Shown: positions 10,108-19,703 of the stretch, piece after piece
Layout of the letters: every line of letters starts with the position of its first letter
How positions within the stretch are numbered: the stretch's first letter is position 1
From: Mycobacterium pseudokansasii
Lineage (GTDB): Bacteria; Actinomycetota; Actinomycetes; Mycobacteriales; Mycobacteriaceae
Assembly (NCBI RefSeq): GCF_900566075.1
Contig: NZ_UPHU01000001.1
Coordinates: 5,332,325-5,396,324, forward strand
Direction: 5' to 3'
Length of the DNA: 64,000 nucleotides
Program-made: the position numbers and the translations under genes
The notes under the pieces: model-generated
What the model was told of the DNA's origin: nothing
Database searches by the model: none
Seen by the model: only the letters and a program-made list of their open reading frames with translations

Positions 10108-11722
10108 CGCCTCTCGGAGTAAGGGTAAGGGCCGCGACGAGCGATGCGCTCAACTCGGGAGCGAGTTGAGCGATACACGCGCCGGCGATACACCGGTCGG
10201 GCCGCAGGAACACCACCGATTCGTCGTGAACATCGAACCAGGACTTGAGGTCTCCGGTGTGGTCACCGACGACCACGACATCGGGATCGTCGTGTCCGGT
10301 CCAGTGCAGCTGCACCTGCGGACGCGCGGCGACGAACCGGGCACCCAACGCCTGCCACGTCGCAAATGCCTGCTCGCCAAGGATCTTCCGCGGGTTGTTG
10401 TTCCAGCACAACACGGCGAACCAGGCGCCCAGCACGTCGTCCAGCAAGACGTCGCGGCGGGTGCGGGTGTTGACCCGGGGTTGAACGAACAAGGTACCCG
10501 CCGGGGATCGTGGGTTGCGGGGCTCGGCGTGCACCACCGCCCCGCACTCGTAGCGCGGCATCGGCTTGAACCGCATCTCGAGCACATAGCGCTTGAGCGC
10601 CGGCATGATTGAGGCGGCACGCACGATCAGGTCCCGGCCGGCCGCGATCCTGCGGTCGGTGGGCGAAATCACCCGACCGACCATGGTGGACAGGTCGATC
10701 ATCGCCCGGGCATGTTTGCGGCGTTCCATGTCGTAGGTGTCGAGCAGGGAGTCGCCAGCCTGCCCGGTGACCACCGCGGCGAGCTTCCAGCCCAGGTTCG
10801 CCGCGTCGCGGATGCCGCTGTTGTAGCCCTGCCCCTGCCACACCGGCATGAGATGCGCGGCGTCCCCGGCCAGCAGCAGGCGGCCCCGGCGGAAGGCGCC
10901 GGCGATTCGCGAGTGATGGGCGTAGACGCGCCGGCGGATCACCTCGACCCGGTCCGGGTAGGGCACCACGCGTGCCAGCATGCGGGTCAAGAACGCGGGA
11001 TCCTCCGCCTGCTCGTCGGATTCGCCGGCGTGAATCATGAACTCGAACCGGCGAATCCCGTGTGCGATGGAGATCGAGGCGTACGGGCGCTCCGGGTCGG
11101 CGCCGACCTCGCTGTTGGGGTGGCCCAGCGGATCGTTGGCGACATCGACGACCAGCCACCGGGTGGGCGACGTGGTGCCGTCGAAGGAAACCCCCATCGT
11201 CCGGCGGATGATGCTGCGCCCACCATCGCAGCCGACAACGTAGCCGGCGCGCACCCGCGACACGCCGCCGCCCTCGCCACCGCACTCGACCGTCACCGCG
11301 TCGCCGATGTGCGCACAGGAGATCACCGGACGGTTCCACCACACCTCGACATGGCCGAACCGGTCCAAGCCCCGCAACAATTCGGCATCGACCAGCGGCT
11401 GGACGAAGCCGTTGCGCCTGGGCCAGCCGAAACGTGCGTCGGGGGGTGCGATTTCGGCCAGTATCCGGCGCTTGGCGTCGAAGAACCGCAGAATCTGGTT
11501 GGGCACCGTGTGCGGGAGGATCCTGTCGACCAGGCCGATCGACTGAAAGGTGCGCAGCGCCTCGTCGTCCAGTCCGACCCCGCGGGGATAGTCGATCAGG
11601 CTGGCTCGCTCCTCGGCCACCAGCGTGCGAATCCCTTGCAGCCCAAGAATATTGGCCAAGGTCAGCCCGACCGGACCGGCCCCAACCAGCAGCACGTCCA
11701 CCTCCTGTCCGCTCCCGGTCAT
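10022..11722 (-). CDS. mhpA: FAD-dependent aromatic hydroxylase, MhpA-like
   Basis: A class A flavoprotein monooxygenase, 566 residues, resembling 3-(3-hydroxyphenyl)propionate hydroxylase. FAD-binding motif [12 protein letters not shown] near residue 11, DG motif region [16 protein letters not shown], and the GD motif [23 protein letters not shown]-terminal thioredoxin-like extension is present as in MhpA. It would ortho-hydroxylate a phenolic acid to the catechol that MhpB cleaves. Start ATG overlaps the mhpC stop by 1 bp. The unusually long overlap with mhpB suggests coupled translation. Confidence 0.88.
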   Translation of the reverse strand: MTGSGQEVDVLLVGAGPVGLTLANILGLQGIRTLVAEERASLIDYPRGVGLDDEALRTFQSIGLVDRILPHTVPNQILRFFDAKRRILAEIAPPDARFGWPRRNGFVQPLVDAELLRGLDRFGHVEVWWNRPVISCAHIGDAVTVECGGEGGGVSRVRAGYVVGCDGGRSIIRRTMGVSFDGTTSPTRWLVVDVANDPLGHPNSEVGADPERPYASISIAHGIRRFEFMIHAGESDEQAEDPAFLTRMLARVVPYPDRVEVIRRRVYAHHSRIAGAFRRGRLLLAGDAAHLMPVWQGQGYNSGIRDAANLGWKLAAVVTGQAGDSLLDTYDMERRKHARAMIDLSTMVGRVISPTDRRIAAGRDLIVRAASIMPALKRYVLEMRFKPMPRYECGAVVHAEPRNPRSPAGTLFVQPRVNTRTRRDVLLDDVLGAWFAVLCWNNNPRKILGEQAFATWQALGARFVAARPQVQLHWTGHDDPDVVVVGDHTGDLKSWFDVHDESVVFLRPDRCIAGACIAQLAPELSASLVAALTLTPRGGDFQSATGSVLYVPQPAAESTGAAAGSA

Positions 11723-12624
11723 CAGCGCCCCAGCAGGAAGTCAAGGTGCAGGCGATTGAACGTCTTGGCGTCCTCGTACTGCGGCCAGTGCCCGCAGCCC
11801 GGCATCACCTCGAAGCGAGCACCGGGAATCATCGATGCGATGCGGCGGCCCTCCCCAACATCGGCCGTCGGGTCGTGAGTTGTCCAGAGCACCAACGTCG
11901 GTGCGGTGATGGCCCCGTAATCGCCGGGACCCAGCAGGTTACGGGCCCGAATTTCCGGGTCCTGCAACGCCATGATGTCGCGCATGGCCGCGACGAATCC
12001 GGGCTGGCGATAGATGCGCTGCCGGGCGGCCACCAGGTCGTCGTAATCCTTGGACTTGTCGGCCATCAGCCACTTGATCCGCGCCTGCACCGCCTCCCAC
12101 GTCGGGTTCTCCGCAGCTGCGATGGACAGCGTGACGATGCGCGCCATGACCGCCGGGTCGGCCCGCGAGCCACCGGCGGTGTTGAGCACCAGGCGGTCGA
12201 CGACGTCCGGGTGGTCGACGGCGGCGCGGGCGGCCACCCAGCCACCCAGCGATTCACCGCTGAGCTTGACGCGGTCGGCCCCGATGCTGCGCACCACCGC
12301 CATCAGATGCTCGACGTAGTGCCGGATTTCGAGTGGATGCCCCGGTTTGTCGGTGTAGCCGTGACCCAGCATGTCGATCGACCAGGTCCAGAAATGTTCG
12401 CCGTGCGCCGCCAGGTTGCGGACGTAGGCTTCGGCGTGACCACCGGAACCGTGCAACAGCACCAGCGCCGGCTTACCGGGATCGCCGGCACGCAGGTAGC
12501 GCGTCCGGATCCCCGCGGCAATGAGGTAGCCCTGCTCGAACGGGACACCTTGGAGATCGCTCCACAGGCTCTCGAACTCCGCCACGGTTCCTTCCCGCCG
12601 GAAGCCCGGTTCTCGTCCACGCAT
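11722..12624 (-). CDS. mhpC: Meta-cleavage product hydrolase, MhpC-like
   Basis: A 300-residue alpha/beta hydrolase: [13 protein letters not shown] oxyanion loop, nucleophile in SGESLGGW, acid in TTHDPTAD, histidine in [10 protein letters not shown]. It resembles 2-hydroxy-6-oxonona-2,4-dienedioate hydrolase, which splits the ring-fission product of MhpB. First gene of the eight-gene leftward operon; its ATG at 12624 lies 19 bp from the palindromic operator. No mhpD/E/F homologues are in the window, so the later dienoate steps must be encoded elsewhere. Confidence 0.83.
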   Translation of the reverse strand: MRGREPGFRREGTVAEFESLWSDLQGVPFEQGYLIAAGIRTRYLRAGDPGKPALVLLHGSGGHAEAYVRNLAAHGEHFWTWSIDMLGHGYTDKPGHPLEIRHYVEHLMAVVRSIGADRVKLSGESLGGWVAARAAVDHPDVVDRLVLNTAGGSRADPAVMARIVTLSIAAAENPTWEAVQARIKWLMADKSKDYDDLVAARQRIYRQPGFVAAMRDIMALQDPEIRARNLLGPGDYGAITAPTLVLWTTHDPTADVGEGRRIASMIPGARFEVMPGCGHWPQYEDAKTFNRLHLDFLLGR

Positions 12625-12642
12625 ACCGGATTGTGCTAATAT

Positions 12643-12658
12643 CGCACATTAATGTGCG
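12643..12658. promoter_or_regulatory. Palindromic operator between mhpC and the IclR gene
   Basis: A perfect 16-bp palindrome, CGCACATTAATGTGCG, in the 77-bp gap between divergent mhpC and the IclR-family gene. AT-rich stretches that could serve as -10 elements flank it on both sides (TAATAT before, TATATA after). Placement and symmetry fit an operator for the adjacent regulator; binding is inferred. Confidence 0.65.
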
Positions 12659-12701
12659 TTATATATAGAGCTTTGCTCTCCTCCGGGGGTCTGTCAAGAC
12701 C

Positions 12702-13367
12702 GTGACCGGGTCGCAGACCCTGGCCAGGGGGCTTACCGCGTTGCAACTGGTCGCGGGTTCGCCCAGCGGACTCACCATGCAGCAGGTGGCCGACCAGGTC
12801 GGCGTACACCGGACCATCGCCTATCGATTGCTCTCGACGCTGACCCAGTTCCGGCTGGTCACCAAGGGTGAGGACGGGCGCTATCGGCCGGCTGCGGCTC
12901 TGGCGGTCCTGGGCTCGTCCTTCGACCACAACCTGCGCCAGCTGAGTCTGCCGACGCTGCGGGCTTTGGCCGACGAGCTGGGAACCACGGTGTCGTTGCT
13001 GGTCGCCGAGGGCGACGAGCAAGTGGCGGTGGCGGTCATCGTGCCCACCCAGGTCGCCTACCAGCTCGCTTTCCACGAGGGCAGCAGGTATCCGCTGGAC
13101 CGCGGCGCCGCCGGAATAGCCCTGCTGGCCAGCATGCCGCCGCGCCAGCGCGAACGTGACCTGGTCGCCGCCACCCGGGAGCGCGGCTGGGTGATGACCT
13201 ACGGCGAGATCGAACCAAATACCTACGGCCTGGCCGTGCCCGTGCGCCGCGTCGCGCCGTCGCCACCGACCTGCATCAACCTCATCTCCCACCGCGAAGA
13301 CGTGGTGATCCGGGGACGGGACGCGGTCATCAAGGCCGCCACACAGTTGTCCACACTGCTGAGCTGA
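12702..13367 (+). CDS. IclR-family transcriptional regulator of the aromatic cluster
   Basis: A 221-residue IclR-type regulator: N-terminal winged helix (LTMQQVADQVGVHRTIAYRLL, about residues 24-44, quoted here only for its helix-turn-helix) and a C-terminal effector domain with the GAAGIALLA segment. Starts at GTG 12702. It is divergent from the mhpC operon, and the FAD dehydrogenase gene follows 13 bp downstream. IclR proteins such as MhpR and PcaR often activate aromatic catabolism in response to the substrate. Predicted to bind the palindrome at 12643. Confidence 0.85.
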   Translation: MTGSQTLARGLTALQLVAGSPSGLTMQQVADQVGVHRTIAYRLLSTLTQFRLVTKGEDGRYRPAAALAVLGSSFDHNLRQLSLPTLRALADELGTTVSLLVAEGDEQVAVAVIVPTQVAYQLAFHEGSRYPLDRGAAGIALLASMPPRQRERDLVAATRERGWVMTYGEIEPNTYGLAVPVRRVAPSPPTCINLISHREDVVIRGRDAVIKAATQLSTLLS

Positions 13368-13380
13368 AGGGACGCCGGGC

Positions 13381-14997
13381 ATGCGGTGGGATCAGGAATT
13401 CGATGTCGTCGTGCTCGGCAGCGGCGGCGCCGGGCTGACCGCCGCATTGACAGCGGCGGTCGCCGGCGCATCGGTAGCGGTGTTCGAGAAGGCGCCGACC
13501 ATCGGCGGGACCACCGCCGTCTCGGGCGGCATCGCCTGGATTCCGGCTCATCACCGCTGTCCCGACCGTGAACTGACGGTGGCCGACGCCCTGCACTACC
13601 TGCGCGCGCAATCGTGGGGATCGATGGACGACGCACTGGTGGAAACGTTCGTGCGAACCGGCCCGGCCATGCTCGACTTCGTCGAGAACCACAGCGGTCT
13701 GCGCTTCGAGGTCGCCGACGGATTCCCCGATTACCGGCCCGAGCTGCCCGGAGGACAGCCCGGCGGTGGGCGCTCGCTCAGCGCGGCGCCGTTCGATCTC
13801 GACCGAATCGGCGAGTGGGCCGGCCGGATCACCTCATTTCCCGCCGATTGGTCCAACGTCGGATTCGACGCCGAGACCCGCGCCCGGTTGCACGCCGGGG
13901 TCGGCGCCGGGCCGGGCAACGTGTGCGTGGCCGGCACCGCACTGATCGCCGGACTGTTGAAGGGCCTGCTGGACACCGGAGCGGAACCGTGCCCGAACGC
14001 GCCGGCCGAGGAACTGATCGTCGACGGCTCAGCCGTCACCGGAGTGCGAATCGCCCGCCCCGAACACCGCATCAGCGTTGGGGCCCGTCGCGGGGTCATC
14101 CTGGCGACGGGCGGGTTCGAATGGGATCCGGTTCTGGTGCGGGCATTCCTGCGCGGACCCATGCACGGCGCGGTCTCGCCGCCCAACAACACCGGGGAGG
14201 GACTGCGCATGGCGATGGCGCGCGGCGCCGATCTGGCCAACATGGGCGAAGCGTGGTGGGTTCCGATCGTGCAGATCCCCGGCGACACCATCGGCGGCCG
14301 GCAACGCAGCCGCAGCGTGCGCCTGGAGCGAACCCGCCCGCGCAGCATCATCGTCAACCGGGCCGGGCGGCGGTTCGTCAACGAGGCATGCGATTACAAT
14401 TCGATGGCCGGCGCCTTCCACTACCTCGATCCCCGGGACGGCTACGTCAACGACCGCGGCTGGATCGTCTTCGACTCAATTCACCTGCAGCGCTACGGGT
14501 TTCTGGGCGTCACCCCCGCTCAACCGGTTCCCGGCTGGTTCTGCGAGTCGGCCGACCTGGCCGAATTGGGCGCCAAGGCCGGCATCGACGTCGACAGGCT
14601 GACGCGCACCATCGAGCGGTGGAACCGCAACGTCGCGGCCGGCGGCGACCCCGACTTCGGCCGCGGTTCCAGTGCCTACGACGGCTATTGGGGCGATCAG
14701 AGTGCCACCACGCCTGCCGGCAAGACCCTCGGCCCGATCGACACCGGCCCTTACTATGCGGTACCGATCTGTGTGGGTGCGATGGGCACCAAGGGCGGAC
14801 CGCGCACCGACCGAGATGGACGCGTGCTCCACGTCAGCGGCAAACCCATACCCGGTCTGTTCGCCGCGGGCAACACGATGGCCGGAGTTACCGGCCGAGC
14901 CTACGGCGGCGCGGGCGGAACCATCGGCCCCGCAATGGTTTTCGGCTACCGCGCCGGATTCGCTGCCGCCACCGGCGCATCCGTCGACCCGCGGTAG
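13381..14997 (+). CDS. FAD-binding dehydrogenase, KstD-like (second copy)
   Basis: A 538-residue flavoprotein of the KstD/fumarate reductase family with VLGSGGAGLTAALTA at residue 11, GGTTAVSGGIAWIP, and C-terminal AAGNTMAGVTGRAYGGAGG then IGPAMVFGY. Start ATG 13381 has GAAGGGA upstream. It is the second gene of the rightward IclR transcript. It is clearly diverged from the enzyme at 7427, so it is not a recent duplicate; it may desaturate another intermediate of the same pathway. It ends 8 bp from the convergent kinase gene. Confidence 0.85.
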   Translation: MRWDQEFDVVVLGSGGAGLTAALTAAVAGASVAVFEKAPTIGGTTAVSGGIAWIPAHHRCPDRELTVADALHYLRAQSWGSMDDALVETFVRTGPAMLDFVENHSGLRFEVADGFPDYRPELPGGQPGGGRSLSAAPFDLDRIGEWAGRITSFPADWSNVGFDAETRARLHAGVGAGPGNVCVAGTALIAGLLKGLLDTGAEPCPNAPAEELIVDGSAVTGVRIARPEHRISVGARRGVILATGGFEWDPVLVRAFLRGPMHGAVSPPNNTGEGLRMAMARGADLANMGEAWWVPIVQIPGDTIGGRQRSRSVRLERTRPRSIIVNRAGRRFVNEACDYNSMAGAFHYLDPRDGYVNDRGWIVFDSIHLQRYGFLGVTPAQPVPGWFCESADLAELGAKAGIDVDRLTRTIERWNRNVAAGGDPDFGRGSSAYDGYWGDQSATTPAGKTLGPIDTGPYYAVPICVGAMGTKGGPRTDRDGRVLHVSGKPIPGLFAAGNTMAGVTGRAYGGAGGTIGPAMVFGYRAGFAAATGASVDPR

Positions 14998-15005
14998 CGG
15001 TTATT

Positions 15006-16226
15006 TCAGGACTTCAGCGGGACTTCCACGCAGACGTGGGTGCCCGCCGGGGTATCCAGGAAGACGAAAGTCCCACCGGCGGCGTCGACCCGGGCCCGAT
15101 GGGAAGCCAGCCCGATATGCCCCTCGCCGAGGCGACGAGCCATGGTGTCGCCGCTGATTCCCACCCCGTCGTCGGCGACATCCAAAACACAGGTGTCGTC
15201 GGTGATCCCGAGGGTGACCGACGCAGTGCGGGCCCGGGAATGGCGCACCACGTTCGACAGCAACTCGCGGGCCACACCGAACATGATCGGATCGATCTCA
15301 TTGCGCACCGGATAGTCGATGTCGGTGCTGACCTTGATGCCCGAACGCTGCGCGGTGGAGGCGGCCAGCTGTTCGACCGCCGCCCCCAACCCGACTTGCT
15401 CGAGGACGGCCGGATGCAGCTCAAAGGTGGCCTGCCGCAGACGTTCCGATGCGCTCTGCAGACCTGCCAAAGCCCGGTTGACGCGCTCGTCGTCGGGCGC
15501 GGCCGTCTGTAACTCGATGAGCTCCTGGCGGGCGGCCAGCACGTCTTGCAGCGGCCCGTCGTGAATGGACTCCGAGATCCGGCGCTGCAACACCTCAGAC
15601 GCGGTCATGGTCTGAGCCAGCAGTTCCTCACGCAACGCGCTCAGACCGGCAACCGAGCGGGCGTGGCGCTCCTCGATTCGAACGACGATCAATGCCGTGG
15701 CACACAGAAACGCATAGAGCACGAATCGGAATATCGCTTCGGGCCATCCGATTGCCCGCACCATCGCCGGATCTTGGACCACCGCGAGGGCAAATCCGAC
15801 GAGCGTGAAAGCCAGCACCACCGCCGCCCGCCGCGACGATACGTCCAAACCCACCAGCACCGGCAGCAAGGTCATGATCAGCAACGGATAGATCCCGTCG
15901 GTGGACAGCAACTGAAAACCGGTCAACGCGAAAACGTCGACGGCGGTGAACGCAAAGGGCTCGTATCTGGACATCCTGACGAATCGGCGCAACACAACGA
16001 CGCGTCGCGACGGCGAATACGCCAAGGCCAGGGCCCACAGCGCGGCCAACGCGTAGGCGACGATCAACGCGCATTGCTGCGGCCATTCCGAGTCGTCGGT
16101 GCCCACCAGCATGGCGGCGACCATCAGCAGCACAACTCCGATTCGAAGCACTGAAGCGATTCGGTAGGAGCGCATCTGGTGCAGCCTGCGCACCCGTTTC
16201 AGTTCTGCGTCGCTGGTCTCCACCAC
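15006..16226 (-). CDS. NarL-type sensor histidine kinase (copy A)
   Basis: About six hydrophobic N-terminal segments, then the HisKA_3 dimerisation/phosphoacceptor helix with SIHDGPLQDV and a GHKL ATPase domain (ELLSNVVRHSRA, DDGVGI, GEGHIGLASHR). GTG 16226 is chosen because the paralogue at 17113 then has exactly the same length (1221 bp); a longer TTG start at 16277 is possible. It is divergent from the response regulator and near-identical to copy B over the catalytic half. Likely related to Rv0845, partner of the NarL-type regulator Rv0844c. The signal sensed is not readable. Confidence 0.87.
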   Translation of the reverse strand: MVETSDAELKRVRRLHQMRSYRIASVLRIGVVLLMVAAMLVGTDDSEWPQQCALIVAYALAALWALALAYSPSRRVVVLRRFVRMSRYEPFAFTAVDVFALTGFQLLSTDGIYPLLIMTLLPVLVGLDVSSRRAAVVLAFTLVGFALAVVQDPAMVRAIGWPEAIFRFVLYAFLCATALIVVRIEERHARSVAGLSALREELLAQTMTASEVLQRRISESIHDGPLQDVLAARQELIELQTAAPDDERVNRALAGLQSASERLRQATFELHPAVLEQVGLGAAVEQLAASTAQRSGIKVSTDIDYPVRNEIDPIMFGVARELLSNVVRHSRARTASVTLGITDDTCVLDVADDGVGISGDTMARRLGEGHIGLASHRARVDAAGGTFVFLDTPAGTHVCVEVPLKS

Positions 16227-16371
16227 AAGAACACCGTAGTCACGACCGGGGGATGCGATTGGGGTGTTGCGCGGCAATATCGCCGATCCGCCGGAGCAAA
16301 CTGTCGCCCAGGCCCGCGAGTTGTCCGGGAATTACGGACAGATGGTCGCGGCGAACGGCTACACTCATCGC

Positions 16372-16438
16372 CATGGTCGGCCGACATGGACATGACCCGG
16401 ACATGGCCCAGACATGATAGGGACATGACTTGAACATG
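16372..16438 (+). promoter_or_regulatory. Leader with 11-bp-phased CATG repeats and nested short ORFs
   Basis: CATG occurs at 16372, 16385, 16391, 16402, 16413, 16424 and 16435; the last five are exactly 11 bp apart, four of them as GACATG and the last as AACATG. Many of the ATGs open very short ORFs (for example ATG at 16425 stops after two codons), and the last is the response-regulator start at 16436. A possible -10 TACACT lies at 16360-16365. The function (phased protein sites or upstream-ORF translational control) is inference. Confidence 0.55.
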
Positions 16439-17080
16439 ACGGCGCCCGAGAAAGTCCGTGTGGTGGTCGGCGATGACCACCCGCTGTTTCGTGAGGGCGT
16501 GGTGCGCGCGCTTTCCTTGAGCGGCTCGGTCAACGTGGTCGGTGAGGCCGATGATGGCGCGACGGCGCTGGAGTTGATCAAGACTGAGCTGCCCGACGTT
16601 GCCTTGCTCGACTACCGGATGCCGGGCATGGACGGCGCCCAGGTGGCCGCCGCGGTACGCAGCTATGACTTGCCCACCCGCGTGCTGCTGATTTCGGCGC
16701 ACGACGAATCGGCGATCGTCTACCAGGCCTTGCAGCAGGGCGCCGCCGGTTTCCTGCTGAAGGATTCGACGCGCACCGAGATCGTCAAAGCCGTGCTCGA
16801 TTGCGCCAAGGGACGCGACGTCGTCGCGCCCTCCTTGGTCGGCGGCCTTGCCGGCGAGATCCGCCAGCGAGCGGCCCCGACGGCTCCGGTGCTCAGCGCC
16901 CGCGAGCGAGAGGTGCTCAATCGTATTGCCCGCGGCCAGAGCATCCCCGCGATCGCCGGCGAACTGTATGTGGCGCCATCGACGGTCAAGACCCATGTGC
17001 AGCGGCTCTACGAAAAGCTCGGTGTCAGCGACCGTGCGGCCGCAGTCGCCGAAGCCATGCGGCAGGGGCTGCTCGACTGA
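16436..17080 (+). CDS. narL: NarL/FixJ-family response regulator
   Basis: Receiver domain with DDHPLFREG acidic pocket, phosphoacceptor Asp in LLDYRMPG (about residue 58), and LLKDS lysine, followed by a LuxR-type helix-turn-helix (LSAREREVLNRIARG, then STVKTHVQRLYEKLGV). 214 residues from ATG 16436. Orthologous by position and type to Rv0844c. It lies between two near-identical kinase genes, both on the other strand, so either or both could phosphorylate it. Its leader carries the phased CATG repeats. Confidence 0.9.
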   Translation: MTAPEKVRVVVGDDHPLFREGVVRALSLSGSVNVVGEADDGATALELIKTELPDVALLDYRMPGMDGAQVAAAVRSYDLPTRVLLISAHDESAIVYQALQQGAAGFLLKDSTRTEIVKAVLDCAKGRDVVAPSLVGGLAGEIRQRAAPTAPVLSAREREVLNRIARGQSIPAIAGELYVAPSTVKTHVQRLYEKLGVSDRAAAVAEAMRQGLLD

Positions 17081-17112
17081 CTGCCCCTTGGGCCAGCAAT
17101 CGCGTGCGCCAA

Positions 17113-18333
17113 TCACGACCTCAGCGGTACTTCCACGCGGACGTGGGTGCCCGTTGGGGCATCCAGAAAAACGAATATGCCCCCCGCGGCGTCGACCCGC
17201 ATCCGATGCGAGGCCAGGCCGATATGCCCCTCGCCGAGGCGACGAGCCATGGTGTCGCCGCTGATTCCCACGCCGTCGTCGGCGACATCCAAAACGCAGG
17301 TGTCGTCGGTGATCCCGAGGGCGACCGACGCAGTGCGGGCCCGGGAATGGCGCACCACGTTCGACAGCAACTCGCGGGCCACACCGAACATGACCGGATC
17401 GATCTCATTGCGCACCGGATAGTCGATGTCGGTGCTGATCTCGATGCCCGAACGCTGCGCGGTGGAGGCGGCCAGCTGTTCGACCGCCGCCCCCAACCCG
17501 ACTTGCTCGAGGACGGCCGGATGCAGCTCAAAGGTGGCCTGCCGCAGACGTTCCGAGGCATCCTGCAGCCCGGCCAGCGCTCGGTCCACCCGTTCGTCGC
17601 CTGGCCATGCGCTCTGCAGCTCGACGAGTTCCTGGCGCGCGGCCAGCACGTCTTGCAGCGGCCCATCGTGAATGGACTCCGAGATCCGGCGCTGCAACAC
17701 CTCAGAGGCCGTCATGGTCTGGGCCAGCAACTCCTCACGCAACGCGCTCAGACCGGCAACCGAGCGAATATGGCGCTCCTCGATGCGCACCACCACCAAC
17801 GCTGTGGCGCACAGAAATGCATACAGCGAGAAGAGAAAAGCGCTATGGGGCCAGCCCGTCGGGCCGAGGAGCACGCCGTCGTGGACCCCCGCCAGCACGA
17901 ACCCGAGCACGCTGAACGCCAGCACCGTCACAGCTCGCCGCGACGAGATATCGACGCCCGCCAGGACCGGTAGCAACGTCATGATCAACAGTGGATACAG
18001 GCCGTGGGCGGACAGCAGCTGGAAGCTGGTCAACGCCACGATGTCGATGGCGGTGAATACCAGCGGTTCCCACCGGCGCACGCCCGACGATTCCTCCGCT
18101 TCGAGCTGTCGTCGCGCCGGGGAAAAGGCCAATGCCAGGGCGCACAGTGCGGCAAAGCCATACAAAGCAACCAAGGCAGTTTGCTGGGCCCATTCGTGCG
18201 GCGGGGTGCCGACGATCATCGCGGCAATGACGAACACCAGGACCCCTATGCGAAGTACCGAGACGATCCGGTACGAGCGCAGCTGGTGCAGGTTGCGTAC
18301 CCGCTCCAGTTCCACGTCGCCGGTGATTGCCAC
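17113..18333 (-). CDS. NarL-type sensor histidine kinase (copy B)
   Basis: Paralogue of the kinase at 15006 with the same architecture: a multi-helix N-terminal membrane region, SIHDGPLQDV phosphoacceptor helix and GHKL ATPase domain. The catalytic halves are nearly identical in DNA as well as protein, while the membrane halves differ substantially, suggesting recent gene conversion or different inputs feeding one output. GTG 18333 gives 406 residues, the same as copy A; an ATG at 18426 would add 31 residues. Convergent with the response regulator (32-bp gap). Confidence 0.86.
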   Translation of the reverse strand: MAITGDVELERVRNLHQLRSYRIVSVLRIGVLVFVIAAMIVGTPPHEWAQQTALVALYGFAALCALALAFSPARRQLEAEESSGVRRWEPLVFTAIDIVALTSFQLLSAHGLYPLLIMTLLPVLAGVDISSRRAVTVLAFSVLGFVLAGVHDGVLLGPTGWPHSAFLFSLYAFLCATALVVVRIEERHIRSVAGLSALREELLAQTMTASEVLQRRISESIHDGPLQDVLAARQELVELQSAWPGDERVDRALAGLQDASERLRQATFELHPAVLEQVGLGAAVEQLAASTAQRSGIEISTDIDYPVRNEIDPVMFGVARELLSNVVRHSRARTASVALGITDDTCVLDVADDGVGISGDTMARRLGEGHIGLASHRMRVDAAGGIFVFLDAPTGTHVRVEVPLRS

Positions 18334-18416
18334 GGGAACACCGTACTCACGGCGCCGTTTCACCGCCGGATACGCAGCCGGCCGGTACCTCGGGACCGGC
18401 TTCACCAGCGGGCTGT

Positions 18417-19703
18417 TCAGTAGCATCTGCGGCCCGGGTTGCGCAGCGCCCCGCCGATGTCGTTCCCGGCCAAAGCACGTGCCAGGGGTGCGCACAGTGC
18501 AGTGCCGAGCAGGCCGGCGGTCACGGTGTTGCCGACCATCAGTAGTCGCCCGCCGTGTGCGAGACTGCAGGAAGCCAGAATTGGCGCCGCCACCGCCGCG
18601 GCCGCCGTCGTCATCGACCAAACCCCTTGGTAGCGGCCACTGCTGGCGGGTGGAGTGATCCGGTGGACGATGCCGGCGCTACCCACAAACCAGACGATCT
18701 CACCCGGCGAGCACGCCGCCACGGCAGCACTGAAACCGGCCGTGGTGTGGGCGATCCCGGCCGCGCCCATGCACAGAGTCACCCACACTCCCGAGACGGC
18801 CAGCATGTCGGGCCTGGGGCCGACCGCCAGCCGCTTACTCAACCACGGTGTCATCAAAGGGGTTAGGGCCGCCACCGCCGCACCGTTGACCACCTGCACC
18901 CAGCCGTAGGCGCCGGCACCCAGACCGGACGCATTCATCAGCATCGGTACGACGGCGAAGATCCCCATCAGGACCGTGAGAGTCGCCAAACCCGATGCGG
19001 CCAACAGAACCAGCCGCTTGTCGGCGAAGACTTGCCGGTAATCACCTCGGGCAAGGGCGGTCACTGGCGTCGCCGCCTGGTACCGGCCGGCCGGTATGCA
19101 GCGGGCTGCCACCACCGCGAACGTGGCACACGCGATCCCGTTGATCCGGTACAGCAGCGAGGTGCCCATCCATTCCGCGAGCAGACCGCCGACCCCGCCC
19201 GCGATCGCCGCGCCGATATTGAGAACCCACCCGTAGCGCCAGCTGTCGAGTCTGGCCCGCTGCCGGGGATCCGAAATCAACGCGGTAATCGCGGCGCCGA
19301 ACACCAGACGCGGTGCGTCGCCGGCCAATCCGGCGATCATGGCCGCCACCAACAACACCGGAACGCTGTGCGCCGCGGCAATCAGCATCAGCACCGCGGC
19401 CGCCACCGCCATTGTGGACACCAGCGTCGACCGGGCTCCGTAGCGGTCTACCAGCCAGCCACACAGCAGCTGTCCCGCCGCCCAGCCCGCGCCGTAGGCG
19501 GCCAGGACCGCGCCCACAGCTCCTGCTTGGTGACCGCGTCCGGCCACGTGGTAGGCCAGGAACGGATAGGCGAAGCCCGCCGAGCGCACCAATAAATTTC
19601 CGCCCAGCAGTAACCACATCACCGCCGGATAGCGATCGCGCGCCGGCTGCGCCGCGGATGACGAGACCACGGCAACGGCGGCGTCCGGGTGGCTGTTCAC
19701 CAC
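18417..19703 (-). CDS. MFS transporter (copy 1)
   Basis: A 428-residue protein with about twelve hydrophobic helices and the MFS loop 2-3 motif (GWLVDRYGARSTL, around residue 82). It resembles Rv0842, which lies near narL in M. tuberculosis. Opening segment YPAVMWLLLGGNL is shared with the downstream paralogue. A proton-driven export or uptake role is expected; the substrate is unknown. Same strand as kinase B, 83 bp upstream of it. Confidence 0.82.
   Translation of the reverse strand: MVNSHPDAAVAVVSSSAAQPARDRYPAVMWLLLGGNLLVRSAGFAYPFLAYHVAGRGHQAGAVGAVLAAYGAGWAAGQLLCGWLVDRYGARSTLVSTMAVAAAVLMLIAAAHSVPVLLVAAMIAGLAGDAPRLVFGAAITALISDPRQRARLDSWRYGWVLNIGAAIAGGVGGLLAEWMGTSLLYRINGIACATFAVVAARCIPAGRYQAATPVTALARGDYRQVFADKRLVLLAASGLATLTVLMGIFAVVPMLMNASGLGAGAYGWVQVVNGAAVAALTPLMTPWLSKRLAVGPRPDMLAVSGVWVTLCMGAAGIAHTTAGFSAAVAACSPGEIVWFVGSAGIVHRITPPASSGRYQGVWSMTTAAAAVAAPILASCSLAHGGRLLMVGNTVTAGLLGTALCAPLARALAGNDIGGALRNPGRRCY

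Noticed and set aside
13614..15512. 632-codon plus-strand frame overlapping the FAD dehydrogenase and kinase A
   Set aside because: Arg-rich out-of-frame translation running through two real genes on opposite strands; no ribosome site or motif.
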